This document shows positions 1 through 12,260 of a stretch of DNA of 64,000 nucleotides, piece after piece; position 1 is the first letter of the stretch; the number at the start of each line of letters is the position of its first letter. Position numbers and translations under genes: made by a program. Source of the DNA: Stereum hirsutum FP-91666 SS1 (Eukaryota > Basidiomycota > Agaricomycetes > Russulales > Stereaceae); assembly GCF_000264905.1 (NCBI RefSeq), contig NW_006763135.1, positions 512,931 to 576,930 of the forward strand. Reading direction: 5' to 3'. The notes beneath the pieces were generated by a model. The model searched no databases, had not been told where the DNA came from, and was given only the letters and a program-made list of their open reading frames with translations.

Positions 1-265
1 CCTGGTACCTAGTGGTGGTAGGATAGATCCGCACCGAGTAACCAAATCTAAGGATCGACGTACGCCGACAAGGCATAATGGCCGATAGCAGGAAAGACAT
101 GTATTGGTCGCCTCTTACCGTCTGTCAACAGCCGGACCTACCATGCCATACAACTCTTCTCAAGGCACCAAGTAGGATGATTGGTCGGGAGGGGCTTTGA
201 AGATCTGCATATTTCGATGCCGAGGTGAAGACCATGAGGGCATCGGAAGGAAACATACCGATTCA

Positions 266-499
266 CTAGGCCGATATACGAGTCCACACGGTGGCGAGAT
301 AAGCTGGAGTGGTCCAGCTAGCACGAGTCTCTGAATACGAAGCGTCTAAAACCCCTTTCACAGCTAGTTCATGCCGTTGAAAATATGTCGGCGTGTCGAT
401 CCTAAATCCGGTCCCGAAGATATAGTCGTCTGAGGTCACGGTGGGCCACACATTGTGGGTGGAGAATAGGCGACAGGCTGCGAGCCAAATACCCCCCAC
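266..499 (-). CDS. possible exon of an unrecognised gene
   Basis: A 77-codon open stretch on the minus strand has normal protein-like composition (several aromatic residues and no low complexity). A good donor-like GTATGT lies just past its end at about 258-253, and a GCAG acceptor near 205 opens a short 15-codon tail ending in TGA. This looks like the 3' part of a small multi-exon gene, but the reading frame meets a TAG just before the donor, so the exact exon join is unclear. I do not recognise a family. It may equally be a chance open frame. Confidence 0.22.
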   Translation of the reverse strand: MGGIWLAACRLFSTHNVWPTVTSDDYIFGTGFRIDTPTYFQRHELAVKGVLDASYSETRASWTTPAYLATVWTRISA

Positions 500-869
500 G
501 AGTTCGCGCCCGTAGATCTTTGAAAGACATACGCATGGAAACGCCTTTCAAGAGCAAAGTCGTGTTCAGATCAGCCAGTACAGTGGGCAGAAGAAGCTGG
601 TCAGGATCAGAAGTTCAAAGCCATTCAAAGCGCGCTTTGTTTGGGGAGGCTGAGAATGTGGATTCTCACGCCACACATTACCAAATTGAGCGAGCAAGGG
701 CAGCTGATTGCTTTAGCACGACTACAACGGTGGAGCCCAAACAGCTACAGCTCTCTGAACCAAACCCTCACCTTCTCACAACACGTTGTCAGGACTCTTT
801 TTACACTGCCGACAGCCTTTGATCTTTACTTTATATATTGTATACCATATTTCATCGACGACAGAAACT
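500..869. other. intergenic, 5' flank of the inhibitor-2 gene
   Basis: No supported gene. The stretch just before the start codon at 870 is AT-rich (ttactttatatattg at about 826-840) and could hold the core promoter or 5' UTR of the downstream gene. Confidence 0.5.
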
Positions 870-1914
870 ATGTCGGAGACCACGATCAGCAGCCCACCAT
901 CTCACCCGCCAGCCCCTAGCCGCACAGCGTCAGGCCGGCCAAAGGGAATCCTTAAGAATGCACCAGCGCCACCTCTACCGACACCAGGGGGACAGCAGTG
1001 CGCATTTCTGTGACCATTTGCTTTCTTTCATACGTTGACTATCTTGATCTCTATCAGCTTGCAATGGGACGAGGCGAACATTGCCCTCACGGAACTTCAG
1101 AAGGACAGTCTGATGAAGATCACAGAGCCAAAGACGCCATATGTCCGTTACAATGCAGAGACAGACACCGTGGAGGGCGGTAGGTTGCCATATTATCAAA
1201 GAGCGAACATATCTCACTTTGCTCCTAGATATCCCCAACCTCGATCTCGGAAATCTCGACTCTAGCTCCCCATCATCCCCCATCCTGCGGACCCAATCAC
1301 CAACATCCAGCACTGGCCCTGACGTACCTAATTCCGGACCTTCGTCTCGTCGTACTTCGTTCTCCTCTGCCTCTCTCAGTCATCCATCTGCTGCAAGCCC
1401 ACCGCTCGACCCCACCATCCTGAATACCCAAGCCAACTCTGCGATCGGATCAGGGAGACCTACGAGTATCAGTGGGCGAAGTGGAAGTGGAAGTTCGAGT
1501 CGAAGCACAAGCTTCAATCTGCCTTCCGATGCGAGAGGTGATATCACTGGGATTGGCAGCGATGCGGAGAGGGGCGAAGTAGAAGAGGAAGAGATGGATG
1601 AAGAAAGTGAGCGATTCCCTCGCTCTTATATGCATCGTAATAACATATCTTCATCAGCGCAAGCTAAGCATGAGGCCTTCATCAAGGCTAGAGGCCGGCA
1701 CTACTCGAACGAAGCGGAAGCCATGAAGGTCGGTAGTCATACTCTACGTTGCGTCTCTTATCATCTTCTAACGGCCTTGATATAGATGGCGCAGAAACTC
1801 ATGGAGGAGGAAGACGACGATGCGGAGGAAGAGACGAACGGTGCGGTAGACGACGATGTCTCTATGAATGGCGACGAACCACCCAAGGTCAACGGAGTCG
1901 TCCATGGCATTTGA
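870..1914 (+). CDS. protein phosphatase 1 inhibitor 2 (IPP-2/Glc8 family)
   Basis: Four exons (870-997, 1058-1179, 1229-1728, 1786-1914) give about 292 residues. The protein has the three landmarks of the family. First is KGILKN at residues 25-30, the PP1-binding SILK-like region. Second is [20 protein letters not shown] followed by TPYVRYN in exon 2, corresponding to the family's WDE...NI and MKI.EP.TPY block. Third is a late helical block, [15 protein letters not shown], resembling the conserved KR..HYNE segment that blocks the PP1 active site. The middle is a Ser/Pro-rich disordered linker and the tail is very acidic, which is usual for these intrinsically disordered regulators. The expected role is to regulate the Glc7/PP1 catalytic subunit in nucleus and cytoplasm. 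The start was chosen because it puts KGILKN near the N-terminus as in homologues. All exon joins preserve frame, and the first intron splits a His codon. Confidence 0.92.
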
Positions 1915-3141
1915 AGATTCACCGTCATTCGGAGTCACACCTTAGGGGGCAGCGTTGTCCCGATGGTCTTCATGTTAGCTTTATTTTGACGGGCAATGGA
2001 TGGACGATGGCGAACGAAGATGCGATAGCAAGTGGGGTGGTAGGCGGCCGCGGTGAGATAGACGGTCAGTGAAGTTTCTTGAGATGTACCTTCTGATACC
2101 GAATGCGATGCTTTTTCTGGACGTTCGGCTTTATCGTGTGCCCCTGACGTACTCTGTCTGAGAATGAGATACCTCATGATTTCATGTAGATTCAAAGCAT
2201 TCCTGTATGGCTTGGAAGTTGTGGTTGTTTGCTAAGATCTAGTTTCACTCTTGCATTTGCGCCGAAATTCCTTGTAATGAGGTGGCGCGCCACAGTTCAT
2301 TTCTCGACGGCGCCACTTATCAAAACTCCGACCTGCTCCGACCGGAATTCAACATTTGTTCACGAATCTCTTCTCCGTCACTCACTCTTGTCTTCTCTTT
2401 TGGGTCACTCTAAGGTTCGTTCGAACATCATTTTATTCTTCCCTATTCTTCCCCATCATTCTGATAAATGCTCTACCTTGGTCATATATACTCCAGTGAT
2501 ATGTCTGGCTTCTGTTATTGGTGACGAACATAAAGCTGTACACTGGCTGCATCGTTTTGTCGATTGCGTGACCAACCTGTACATGCATCGACACTGGCCC
2601 TGCTCTCTGTAAGTATGTGCACGAAGACGTGCAGTCCGGTGTTCACATTTGCGAGGACAATCATTGTCCATATTTGCGTGGGAGTGTGTATTGTTGGTGG
2701 GTCTGTTGTGGACTTGTCTCGAGCCTCGCAATTCCTCTAATCCCCGTGGTTTGGGCGATCTATCGCGTGCACTCCACGTTCCGACGGATAAAGGATTGGC
2801 AGGCAGGAAGGAAGCGAGCGAAAGAAACGCCGACCGAGCTTGGACCGAGCCCATCAAATCCTGGATGATACCGACCGATGTTGTTTCGTCTCCAGCTACG
2901 GCAAATCACATTGACCCCCTGTCCCAAATCTCTGGCGTTGTGACTTCACAGAAGGGATTTACACTGATTAGCATTTGATTCGATGATTGCTGAGATATCG
3001 ACTGATGTGGAGATGGGCCACTTTCTGAGTCCGAACACCTTGCGGATCGTTCATACAAAACACGAACTTGGCTTCGTTCCTTCGATCACGGCGTCAAGTG
3101 AAACGCCCTCTTTGCCCGAACTCCCCTCCCGCTCCTACCGT
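1915..3141. other. intergenic, no gene seen
   Basis: Several overlapping open frames on both strands (for example 2229-2612 +, 2456-2857 -, 2649-2978 +) have no recognisable domain, no matching splice partners and compositions typical of chance frames. The stretch includes the 3' end of the inhibitor-2 gene and the 5' flank of the DUF6533 gene. Confidence 0.5.
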
Positions 3142-5104
3142 CATGTCGAATACAAGCTTGGAGGAACTCATACAAGACGTCGAACTAACGCAAGCTGTTC
3201 TTCTGAGTTTCCAAACGATGTTCTAGCTCAACTCATTGTCTCTGCTTTAGGCAACTGTCGGTGTTCGTGGCTACATCTGCCCGCGGTTCGCATCTGCGTC
3301 TCGATCACGTTATCCCTCCTCGAATATTGACATCGCCTCTCCTTCTGTCTGGAAATATCAGCATTATGGATATACGACTACATTCAAACCCTCCCGATGG
3401 AGATACACGCCATTTGGTCCCAAAAAATGACCGGGATTTCGTTCATGTTCCTGGTCAATCGCTATCTACTCCTCATCGCTATTATAGCTCAGATCTATGG
3501 GGACTCTCCAGGAAATGATTCCATCGCAAGGTGACACTTCAATGTTCTTGTTTGGTGTGACGCAGAGACTAACCATGTTTGGTTTGTAGTTGTACAGTAT
3601 GGGAGCGTTTTCATTATGTATGTGGCATCATTACCGTGGTGACTACAAGTGGTAAGTCTTGTCTCGGCATATTCCCCGTCGAGCAAGAACTTCATATCCT
3701 TTTCTAGGTCTGTTCACTATGAGGGTGTACGCCATGTATGGACATAGCCGAGGGATCATCGTTGTGGCTTCAGTTCTTGTCTTAGGAAGGCTTGCTGTTG
3801 ATATTTGGGTACGTCGATCCAGATGACCACATGGTATATAGGCTCTAATCCGTTGGGTTTCTTAGAATACTACGCTGTTGAAACAAGTGGATGGCTCTAG
3901 CCTGAGCGCTAGCTTGTGGGACTTCCGATGCAATAATGGATTCACAGGCAACCCCGAGACATATAATGAGTATGTTGTCCATCCTAAGGGCGTCCGTCGC
4001 GCATTCTAACACAGTGAACCGTTTCTCGTGGTCTAGCCGTGTGTTGTCCCGTTTATATTCGAGCCTTACGGGTATCTGATTCCTGACGTGAACCACAACA
4101 CACAGTACAACTCGCCACCGACACCCTAGCTTTGGCATTCGACACATTCATCTTTGCATTGACGCTGCGAAAGACGTTCTTTCATGTCCGTGAAATGCGG
4201 CGTCTATCGCAAACGGGAATCGCTGATATCCTTCTCCGCGATGGTGAGCGTTCCAAGCTACCTTCATCGCACACATTCACGCTGAGATACTGCTCACCTT
4301 TCAGGAATTCTATACTTCCTGTGTGTACCCTGTGTCCGCCACTCGTCTTCGATCGTACACTCAAGGATGTGTATGGCCCCTTAGAATTGTCTTCTTGATC
4401 ACGGTAGTAGACATGACTCTGCATATCGTGAGTATCTCGATAGCATCATTCCGAACCATGCCTCATAATGTCAATACTACCACAGATCACCGTCGTAAGC
4501 CCCGAGGTAAGTTATGTCGATTACCTCTGGCGCTAGAAGATAACACTGCTATGTGATAGCAATCGTTGGGTACATACTCATTGACATCCATCATGTCCTC
4601 GTATTACGACTAGTCAGTGCGATTCATTGCTTTTTTTCGCTCATTCATACTCAGTAGGCAACCCCGTGCTACTCCTATAGCATGCCCAACCTCCTCATCA
4701 ACCGACTCGTCCTCAACCTTCGCAACTATTCGACACCGCTACATCAAGGTATCATCACCGAGCCCAACGACCTTCCGGACATGATGTTTCAGTCTCGCTC
4801 GAACCGAGTACTAGGAAACATCGCAGCGCCGTTGGATCACGGTCAGTGGAAGGATACGTTCGGTTGGCTAGAGACGGAGGAAAGCGACGGCGGAAGCGGC
4901 GATCCCGAAGAGCCATTGGATGGTACAACTGCCGGGGAGAGTTCTCTGCTGACAGACTCGGTGAGCGACCTCGTTTCTTTTTCATGTACAAGGAAGCTGA
5001 ACTATAGCTTCTAGGCAGATGCCTCTGAGCGAAGAGCCAGTGTCGTGATAGAGATGGACGACATGGTGCCACTTCCACACTCACCACCAAATGACTTGGT
5101 CTGA
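3142..5104 (+). CDS. DUF6533-domain seven-helix membrane protein
   Basis: A multi-exon gene of the Agaricomycete DUF6533 family, multi-pass proteins of unknown function with a GPCR-like topology. The diagnostic N-terminal block is readable across the exons ending near 3284 and covering 3362-3530: LWIYDYIQTLPMEIHAIW, then MFLVNRYLLLIAIIAQIY. This matches the family's YDYL...E...IW and LF..NRY pattern. Later exons give GLFTMRVYAMYGHSRG (from 3708), then DTLALAFDTFIFALTLRKTF and ADILLRDG (about 4120-4240), and a hydrophobic IVFLITVVDMTLHI segment (about 4395-4430). The last exons form a soluble acidic tail (from about 4680) with a DDMVPLPHS end. The start at 3142 is the first in-frame ATG giving the usual short EL-rich leader, but the join to the next exon is unclear because the best intron there would be only about 31 bp. 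Plasma-membrane sensing is often guessed for this family but not shown. Confidence 0.82.
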
Positions 5105-5378
5105 CATTGATTAGTGCGGTCTTTTGTATCCTCTTTGTAACTTTCTCAATAGCTTTCATTCTTCCGTACGGTATCGCTCGTAACGGCAGGCCCCTGTCAG
5201 TGTTGGCATCATTCGCCGCTCAATCGGAACATTGTGGCGCAAATCATGTGGCCCAGAGCTTCGTTCAAAATAATTCCTGACAACAAATAAAAATCACAAA
5301 ACACAAAGCCCACAAAACACAAGTCCACAACCTTCCGTACACTTCTCCCCTTGCTCCGTTTTGACTCGCGCCTTCTTC

Positions 5379-7786
5379 TCAGGGCAGAGCCAACACGATA
5401 TCCTTCAAGAGGCCGAAGTTGGGTGTTCCCAGACCGGTTACTATAAATCCACAAAAATTAGTAAAAATTCTCCAGGACCAAGAAGCAGAAAACGGCGCAC
5501 CTGGGTCCCACCCAGAAGTAACGTTGAAGCCTGTCGTTCCACATCCCGCATTGTTCCCAACGAGAATGTCCGTCAAACCCGCGAACCCAGTCGAGTACAA
5601 GAACGGGTTCAAAAACCCAAGCGTGCTCAACCCCGCATCGATCCTCGCACTATTCAACAACGCAATAACTCCCGCAAACGTCGGCGAACTGGCCGAAGTA
5701 CCACCGATGAGGGTAGGCGAGCCGTCGATGAAGATGCGGAGGAAGTCGCCCTGGGCGGAGACGTCGGGGTAGGCACGGCCGGAGGCGTTGAAGAGGCCGG
5801 CGTAGGTGCCTTCGGGGAGGGCGGCGAGGTAGGCAGAGACGACGGAGTCTTGGTAGGAGGGACGGACGAAGTAGTTGGAGAAGCCACCGCCGGAGAAGAA
5901 GCGAGAGACGGCGGTCTCAGGGATGTGGTTGGTGGCGCCGACGGCGGTCACGCTGATACCATATTTTGTTAGTCAAAGAAAGAATGTTGTAGAAGTTGGA
6001 GACGAATACTGACAATGGACAGCTGGCAGGGAAGGCGGGGATGAAGACAGTAGCGTTTGTGCCGTTGTTAGAGAAGCACTGCTGAGTGGCGGGATTTGAG
6101 TCGCCTGCAGAACAATCAGCACCAATCAGTATCTCGGACAAAGAGTACGATAGAATAAGACATAAAACGTACCATCGCCGACACCACCATCTCCGGAGCT
6201 GAACATTACAGAGACACCGCGGGCGCCGAGTTGAGCAAAGCCATTGCAAGCAGTAATAGCGAAGGACTCGGGGACTGTAGGGTTAGGTTCAGCAACTGAG
6301 GCGATATGCACGACCGGCACTGAAGGTTACCTGTCTGCTCACTAAGAAAAGAAGTGGTCTCAGTACATAGTCAGATTATATTCGGAAGCGACGTACTCAT
6401 CACCGTAAGAAGTCGAGATGGTTTGAGGAATAGTCGTCTGGTTGAGGACGAAGTCCAGCCACTATAGATGGAAATTAGACACCGTCATGCATCATGGTCG
6501 ACGGTCCCACTTGCCTCGGTGTAAGGTTCATTGGTATCAGTGGGGGTTCCAGTGTCGGCTTAAGGACGGCACCAATGAGATGCGAAATCAAGACGCCTGA
6601 ACTTCGGGAGAAAAGACGTACGTATAAATGGTGGGGATCCACCAGTAGACCAGAACAGACCAGGGGTTGGGAACGAGACACCGAGAGCGAATTGGGTATC
6701 GAGGTTTGCTTCCGCACCGGCGTTGGCAGGTGTCTGGTCGTTCTCTCCACCTGTACACGACAATTCTCCGGTTAGCAACAAATCCCCCACGTTATCACGC
6801 AAGAAATGAAAAGGATTGCACGAACCGTTCACGAGCTCAACGCTAAAGTTGGTGCCAACAGCTTGCGGAAGCTGGTCGGCGTAGAAGTCCTGCAAATCCT
6901 GGAAGTTCGCGAACTGCTCGAGGTAACCCGTCAAGCCAATGGCGTTTCCATTCGTAGCACTTGCGTTGAAGTCGGTGACATTGTAGAGCTCGTTGATGCA
7001 TGTGACGGTGATAGTCGAGTTACAGCTGTTGTCGACCACGGTACCAGATCCAGAGGTAATGGAACCCGTGCTCTCGGGGATAGAATCGGCATGATCAATG
7101 ACGCTAATGAAGGAGCGCTGGGGCTTGAGGCGACCGAACATAGTCTGGACATCGTTCGCGGGTCAGGAGAGCCAAGGGGAGGTGACGATGAGAGAAGAAC
7201 AAACAGTTGGCTGCACGCCTGAGACATGCTCATGAAGGTCCTCGGGAAGTGCATAGCTCGTCGTGCGAACAATCACGTCTCCGTCGACAGCATGTTGCCA
7301 CATATAATATTTCTGGCTCACACGGCCCCGCATTAGTGGCGAAAGTGGGTCCAAGACCACGGAACGTCTACTCACCGTGTCCAACATCTTCTCTGCCATC
7401 GACACAGGCACCTTCACTTTGACCCAGTCCGGACCCCTCGCGCAATCGCTCTCCTGGATGTTGTGCTCCTCCAACCACCTCGAGACAGCATCGACACTCT
7501 CACCGTGTGGCTTCACCAACTCGTCCACCTCCTCCTTCGAGAGATGCGCTCCATACCTCGGGTGAGACGGATCGCTGACCTCGTAGAGATGGCTCTCGAG
7601 CGTAGCAAAGTTGGGCTGCGGGAACGCGATGCGCAGGTTGATTTTGTGGTCCGCAGGAGGAGTGCCGACATTGACCCAGTTACGAGGAACGTTAATGCTC
7701 TCCTTGACCTTGCTGGAGCGTCTCAGACCAGGAGTGGCAGAGGCGACGCCGCCGAGAGCGAGCACAACTGAAGCGAACACGAGCAT
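5379..7786 (-). CDS. sedolisin-type tripeptidyl peptidase (S53), copy A
   Basis: A secreted acid serine-carboxyl peptidase of family S53 that removes tripeptides from protein N-termini. The first exon (7786 to about 7380) encodes a signal peptide (hydrophobic MLVFASVVLALGGVASA) and the pro-kumamolisin activation domain (LPQPNF-like [33 protein letters not shown]). The catalytic domain carries the Glu and Asp of the acidic pair in GAEANLDTQFALGVSFP (about 6680-6730), then [11 protein letters not shown], the oxyanion Asp in SSGDGGVGDG, and the nucleophile Ser in GGTSASSPTF (about 5680). The C-terminus keeps the calcium site [13 protein letters not shown], split by an intron. The stop is near 5379. 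A TATA-like box lies about 48 bp upstream of the ATG. At least eight introns are present. All key residues are intact, so the enzyme is predicted active. It is the most downstream of three tandem paralogues on this strand. Confidence 0.93.
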
Positions 7787-8750
7787 GCTGTCCTAGGGGC
7801 CGTTGTGAGGCCCGAGCATCGACACATGCGTCCCTTATATACGCGTTGCCTAGCAGGAAAGAAGTCCCGGGGCAGGAGAAGCCAAGGAGAAGCATGAACC
7901 GGCAAGCGTGATCTGAATTCCTGTGAAAGAGATAAGCGAATGCTAAATGAAGACTGTATTTCGAGACCGAACAATCATTATTCTTGCTGTGCTTTCGCCG
8001 GAGGAGAGCATGCTGCTGACTTTCGGTGGGAAGTGTTCTTGATGCTTGTGCAGCCGTTGTGGGAGTACATGGGAGTCCAATCGTGTCCAGCCATGTTGCT
8101 CTCATCAGATCGCGAGCTTCAGAAGAGTTCTGGTCTTGCATCGCACCGTTCGTCAAGTACGATGGCGAGCCTTGGCCGGCGCATTGAGAAGCCGAATATA
8201 CTTGGCCTCCTAACGATTTCGGTAACAGTCAGACGTAGTTGGGCGGAGCTGCGACCCTGTCCATGATGGCGGCATGACAGAGTACCAAGTTTACATGTGG
8301 ACGTGTGAGCTGTTCCTCGAGACTCGGCGTACCAAAATGCAATTGTACTCGCCGTCATCGTTTCATACTATAACCTAATTTCCGTCGATTTACATTGTTC
8401 TCGAATGGGGATAGTCTAGCCGGCCTACTACACGGTTTTCTTGGGCAACGATCTAGCGCCGTCACGTCGGATGGATGGGAGTAAGTACACGACAATCAGA
8501 GGACAACATAAAATTTGCACAAGTCGATGAGGAAGGAGTGCGAAAGCTTGAAAAGGGCGTTAGACTGTTGGCGGTCTGTCTTAAAAGGAAACCGCTCCGC
8601 CGAAAACAGACACATTCGGTGGGTGGCGCTGAGGCAAAACTGCGAGATACCGTAGGCGAGGCCAATCTACCTCAAGAACGTGGATATATCTACGAAGACT
8701 AGGCTACAAAATCGCACCAACTGCGGTCGGACACCCTGGTTCAAAGAATA
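7787..8750. other. intergenic between sedolisins A and B
   Basis: Holds the promoter of sedolisin A (TATA at 7834-7841) and the 3' flank of sedolisin B. The open frames here (for example 7940-8266 + and 8475-8702 +) show no domain or splice support. Confidence 0.55.
7834..7841 (-). promoter_or_regulatory. TATA box of sedolisin A
   Basis: Minus-strand TATATAAG lies 48 bp upstream of the ATG at 7786. The same arrangement is found before sedolisins B and C, which supports it as the core promoter. Confidence 0.6.
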
Positions 8751-11315
8751 TTACAACCCCAACACAATCTCCTTCAACTTCTTGAAATCAGGCGTTCCAA
8801 GACCCGTTACTATAAATCCACAATAATCAGTAATCAGTGGAGCGCACACAGGCCAATCACACAGAAAAAACGAACCAGGATCCCATCCTTCAGTCACATT
8901 AAACCCAGGCGTTCCACACCCCGCATTATTCCCCACGAGAATATCGTTCAACCCCGCAAGACCCGTGCTGTACAACATAGGGTTCAAGAAACCGAGAGTC
9001 GGTAAGCCAGCAGAGATGCGTGCGTCGTTCAGGAGGGATACGATTCCGGCGAAGGTGGGTGTGGCGGCGGAGGTGCCGCCGATTAAGATGGGTGAGCCGG
9101 AGAGGAAGATGCGGAGGAAGTCGCCTTGGGCGGAGACGTCGGGGATGGCCTGTTAGGAGGTTAGGTGGTGAGTGAAGTTAACGTCGACCAGAGGCAGTAA
9201 GGGGGAAGCTTTGACGTACCCGTCCTTCACTAAAACGAGAGAGTAGATTAACAACAGATCGAGAAGACGGTTGAAGGAGGTGTTGCGTATACGTACGGGT
9301 TGAACAGTCCTTTATAAGTGTTCTTGTCGAACTTTTCGAAGAACGAAGCGACCGCTGCGTCTTGGTACGAAGGTCGAGAGAACTTAGTGGCGATTAAGTT
9401 AGAACCTTGGTCTTAACCTGATACAGGGAGAACAACAGTCTTACATAGTTAGAGAATCCTCCGCCAGAGAAGAACCGAGTGACCGCGACTTCGGGGATGT
9501 GTTGTGTAGCACCAACCGAGGTGATGCTACGATGGTCGAAAACCGGCAGTCAGCCGACCATCCAACAAGAGTCTGACCGGAAAGGGGAGTACGTACAAAG
9601 GACACGATGCGGGGAACAAGGGTATGAAAGTCGTTCTGTTCGTGCCATCGTTCGCAATACACTCCGTAGTCGAAGCATTGAATGTGGCCTGTCCGTCACC
9701 CACACCGTTGTCGCCAGAACCGAACAAGAGTGAAACGCCGCGGGCGCCTGAAATATGCATGAGACAGACTCCCTAGACAGCACGAATGGAGTACATACCG
9801 AGTTGGGCGAATCCTGCACAAGCCCGTTTGGCAAAGCTTTCGGGGACTATTGATATATGTCTGAGTACGCCGCGGTAGAGGAATACTGGTTGTCAAATAA
9901 CGCACCACTCTGCTCACTAGATCGAGTTTAGGTTCAATCGTGGTTCATTCTCCGTCGCGAATAAGAAAGACTTACGAATCAGCATAGCTAGTGGAAATCG
10001 TTTGAGGTGGATTCGGATGCGACAAGACGAAGTCCAACCACTATATTGCAGTTCTCGGTATGAGTTTACTTGATGCGTGCGATATTGTTATGGGGAGCTT
10101 ACCTCAGTGTATGGCTCATTAGTATCCGTGGGGGTAAGTGCATCCGGTACGAACGGCGGGGAGCCGGCGGTGGTCCAGAAAGTACCCGGAGCTGGGAAAG
10201 TTAGTCCAAAGGCGAACTGGACATCCAAATCTGCTTCAGCTCCCGCTGCGCTCAAGGTTTGATTGTTCGTGCCGCCTGAGAGCTCACAAACACCGTCAGA
10301 ACAGTTATGACACCGAAGAAAAAAAGTATGTTTTATCACCATTGACGGAAACGACCTTGAAAGACGAATTCAGAGCGTCTGGCCTTTGGTCGGCATAAAA
10401 CAGTTGCAGGTCCTCCATGTTAGCAAACTGGTCCAGATAACCCGTGATGCCTATGAAAAACATCATCAACTAGTCTAAGTAAAAGCTCGGCCCTCGAATT
10501 AAATGGAACTACAGACATACCGATCTGGTTACCATTTACGGCGCTGGAGTTGTATCCAACAGCACTGTACAACTGCTTGATACAAGTAATAGTGATGGTC
10601 GTGTTGCAGCTCGCATCGACTTTGACGCCAGTGACGGGATCGGTAATAGTCCCATTTGAAGAATTGCTAGCGAAAGCCTGGTCCGGTACGAGGCTAACCA
10701 TGGACTTCTGACGGAGAGGACGGGCGAACATGGTCGTAGGCTGAATGAGCTCGATATGCGAATGAAGGTCCGAAGGTAAACTGTAGCTCGTCGTGCGAAC
10801 GAGCACGTCCCCGTCTTGGGCATGTTTCCAGACGTAGTATTTCTACGTGCCAGACGCGTCGTTATTCCTCTTTGCACAATAAGTGAAGGAAGGAATATTC
10901 TGCGCACCGTATCGAGCATTTTTTCAGCCAAACCAACCGAAACACGAACTCTGACCCAGTCTCCCGCATCCGACCTCGAAACCTGGTCCGCTCCGATCCC
11001 ATGCTGTTCTAACCATTCGCTCACAGCGTTGACACTACCCTCACGAGGTGCCACGAGCTCCTCTACCTCTTCCTTCGATAGATGCTCTCCATACCTCGAG
11101 TGCGAAGGGTCGCTGACCTCATACAGATGCTGCTCGAGGGCATCAAAGTTGGATTGAGGCAGGGCGATCCGAAGGGCGATCGTATGATCTGCTGGAGCAG
11201 CGCCCAGATTGATCCATTCCCTCGGTGCCTCGATGCTTTCCTTGACTTTGCTAGTGTATTTTGGAGAAGCAAAAGCAAAGGCAGACAAGACGAGGGGGAC
11301 GAGGAATATCATCAT
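8751..11315 (-). CDS. sedolisin-type tripeptidyl peptidase (S53), copy B
   Basis: Second S53 paralogue. An ATG exists at 11369, but a TATA box (11376-11383) sits only 7 bp ahead of it, so the downstream ATG at 11315 is preferred. It opens directly into a signal peptide ([18 protein letters not shown]). The pro-domain follows ([30 protein letters not shown]). The catalytic domain has [17 protein letters not shown] (acidic pair), [12 protein letters not shown] where copy A has GDE, the oxyanion Asp in [10 protein letters not shown], and Ser in [10 protein letters not shown]. The calcium site [13 protein letters not shown] precedes the stop at 8751. The gene is interrupted by about ten introns in positions resembling those of copy A. 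Several N-glycosylation sequons occur in the linker region (NSSNGT, CNTT). The enzyme is expected to be secreted and active at acid pH on partly digested proteins, giving tripeptides for uptake. Confidence 0.91.
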
Positions 11316-11375
11316 GGTGGTGCTCGCGCGAAGTCGGGGGGCGCCAACAGGAGCCGAAGCGAGCAGCATGGTTCG

Positions 11376-11383
11376 AATTTATA
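11376..11383 (-). promoter_or_regulatory. TATA box of sedolisin B
   Basis: Minus-strand TATAAATT lies 61 bp upstream of the preferred ATG at 11315 and only 7 bp before the more upstream ATG at 11369. It therefore decides the start codon of this gene. Confidence 0.6.
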
Positions 11384-12260
11384 GATAGAGATCTAAAATT
11401 GGATGTTGATCATGCGCTCTAATCGAGGAGGAAGATCGACCCATGCGAGGTTTCATGGCCAAGACAACTGTGAGAGGACCATCAGCATCAGCGGGGAAGG
11501 CATCAACACTGTCGGCCCCATGTGCGTGAATACCGGACAAAGCATGCCTGGCTGGGAAGTCAAACATTCAACGCACCTACGTAGAATGCATAGGCTTCTG
11601 TATCTGCTGCGGTGTCAATTAAGCTCCTCCCGTTCCTCTGAGAATATCAGCTCAGAGCACACAATTCATGAGAGTCTCACACCAATTGCAATCAGAGTGA
11701 AGTACTTGTGACACGGGTGCGATCTGGGTTGGGTCTTCCCCTCACACAGACACAGCCCCATAAACTATCTATGAATACCGCCCATAACCGGAAGGATCAT
11801 TCTTGAGGGGCAGAGGATGAGGAACTTGGCATTGTGCTCAGCGGTGGCGACCGATGTTGTGAAACCGAACGGACTTCAAGTTGAGTAGTAGCCTGGCGCG
11901 CCAGGAACAATCGTATGCTTCACTATTTCGAAATGAGCAGATACAACAAGGCAGGAAGGTTAGCCCATCTACATTGAGGCAGAGACCGCATTGCATAAAT
12001 CTTGGTCGAGGTTGAGCCTGAATTCAGCGCACGATTCGAAGAGCAAAGCTGCATCAAGCCCCTAAACGTGGGTTAGGGCTTATACTTTACAGGGGAGCCA
12101 GTGGCGAGGTATTGTGGCCCAAAAATGTCGTCTACTAAATATGCGCCTACACAGGCCTACACCCATGAGCCGGTTGTGATAGCATATCCTAAGATGTTCA
12201 GTACACATTGTCGCGCAAAGTACTCATAGCAGAAATGCTCGAACAGAGTAGAGACGTAGT
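11384..12260. other. intergenic, no gene seen
   Basis: Upstream region of sedolisin B and 3' flank of the next minus-strand gene. The only open frame of note (11403-11711 +) has no family resemblance. Nothing repetitive was noticed. Confidence 0.5.

Noticed and set aside
5361..5972. Plus-strand frame of about 200 codons, Gly/Glu/Val-rich
   Set aside because: It is the antisense of the sedolisin A C-terminal exon, which carries the catalytic Ser and calcium site.
11316..11369. Upstream ATG of sedolisin B giving an 18-residue N-terminal extension
   Set aside because: It lies 7 bp after the TATA box and would bury the signal peptide; the ATG at 11315 fits better.
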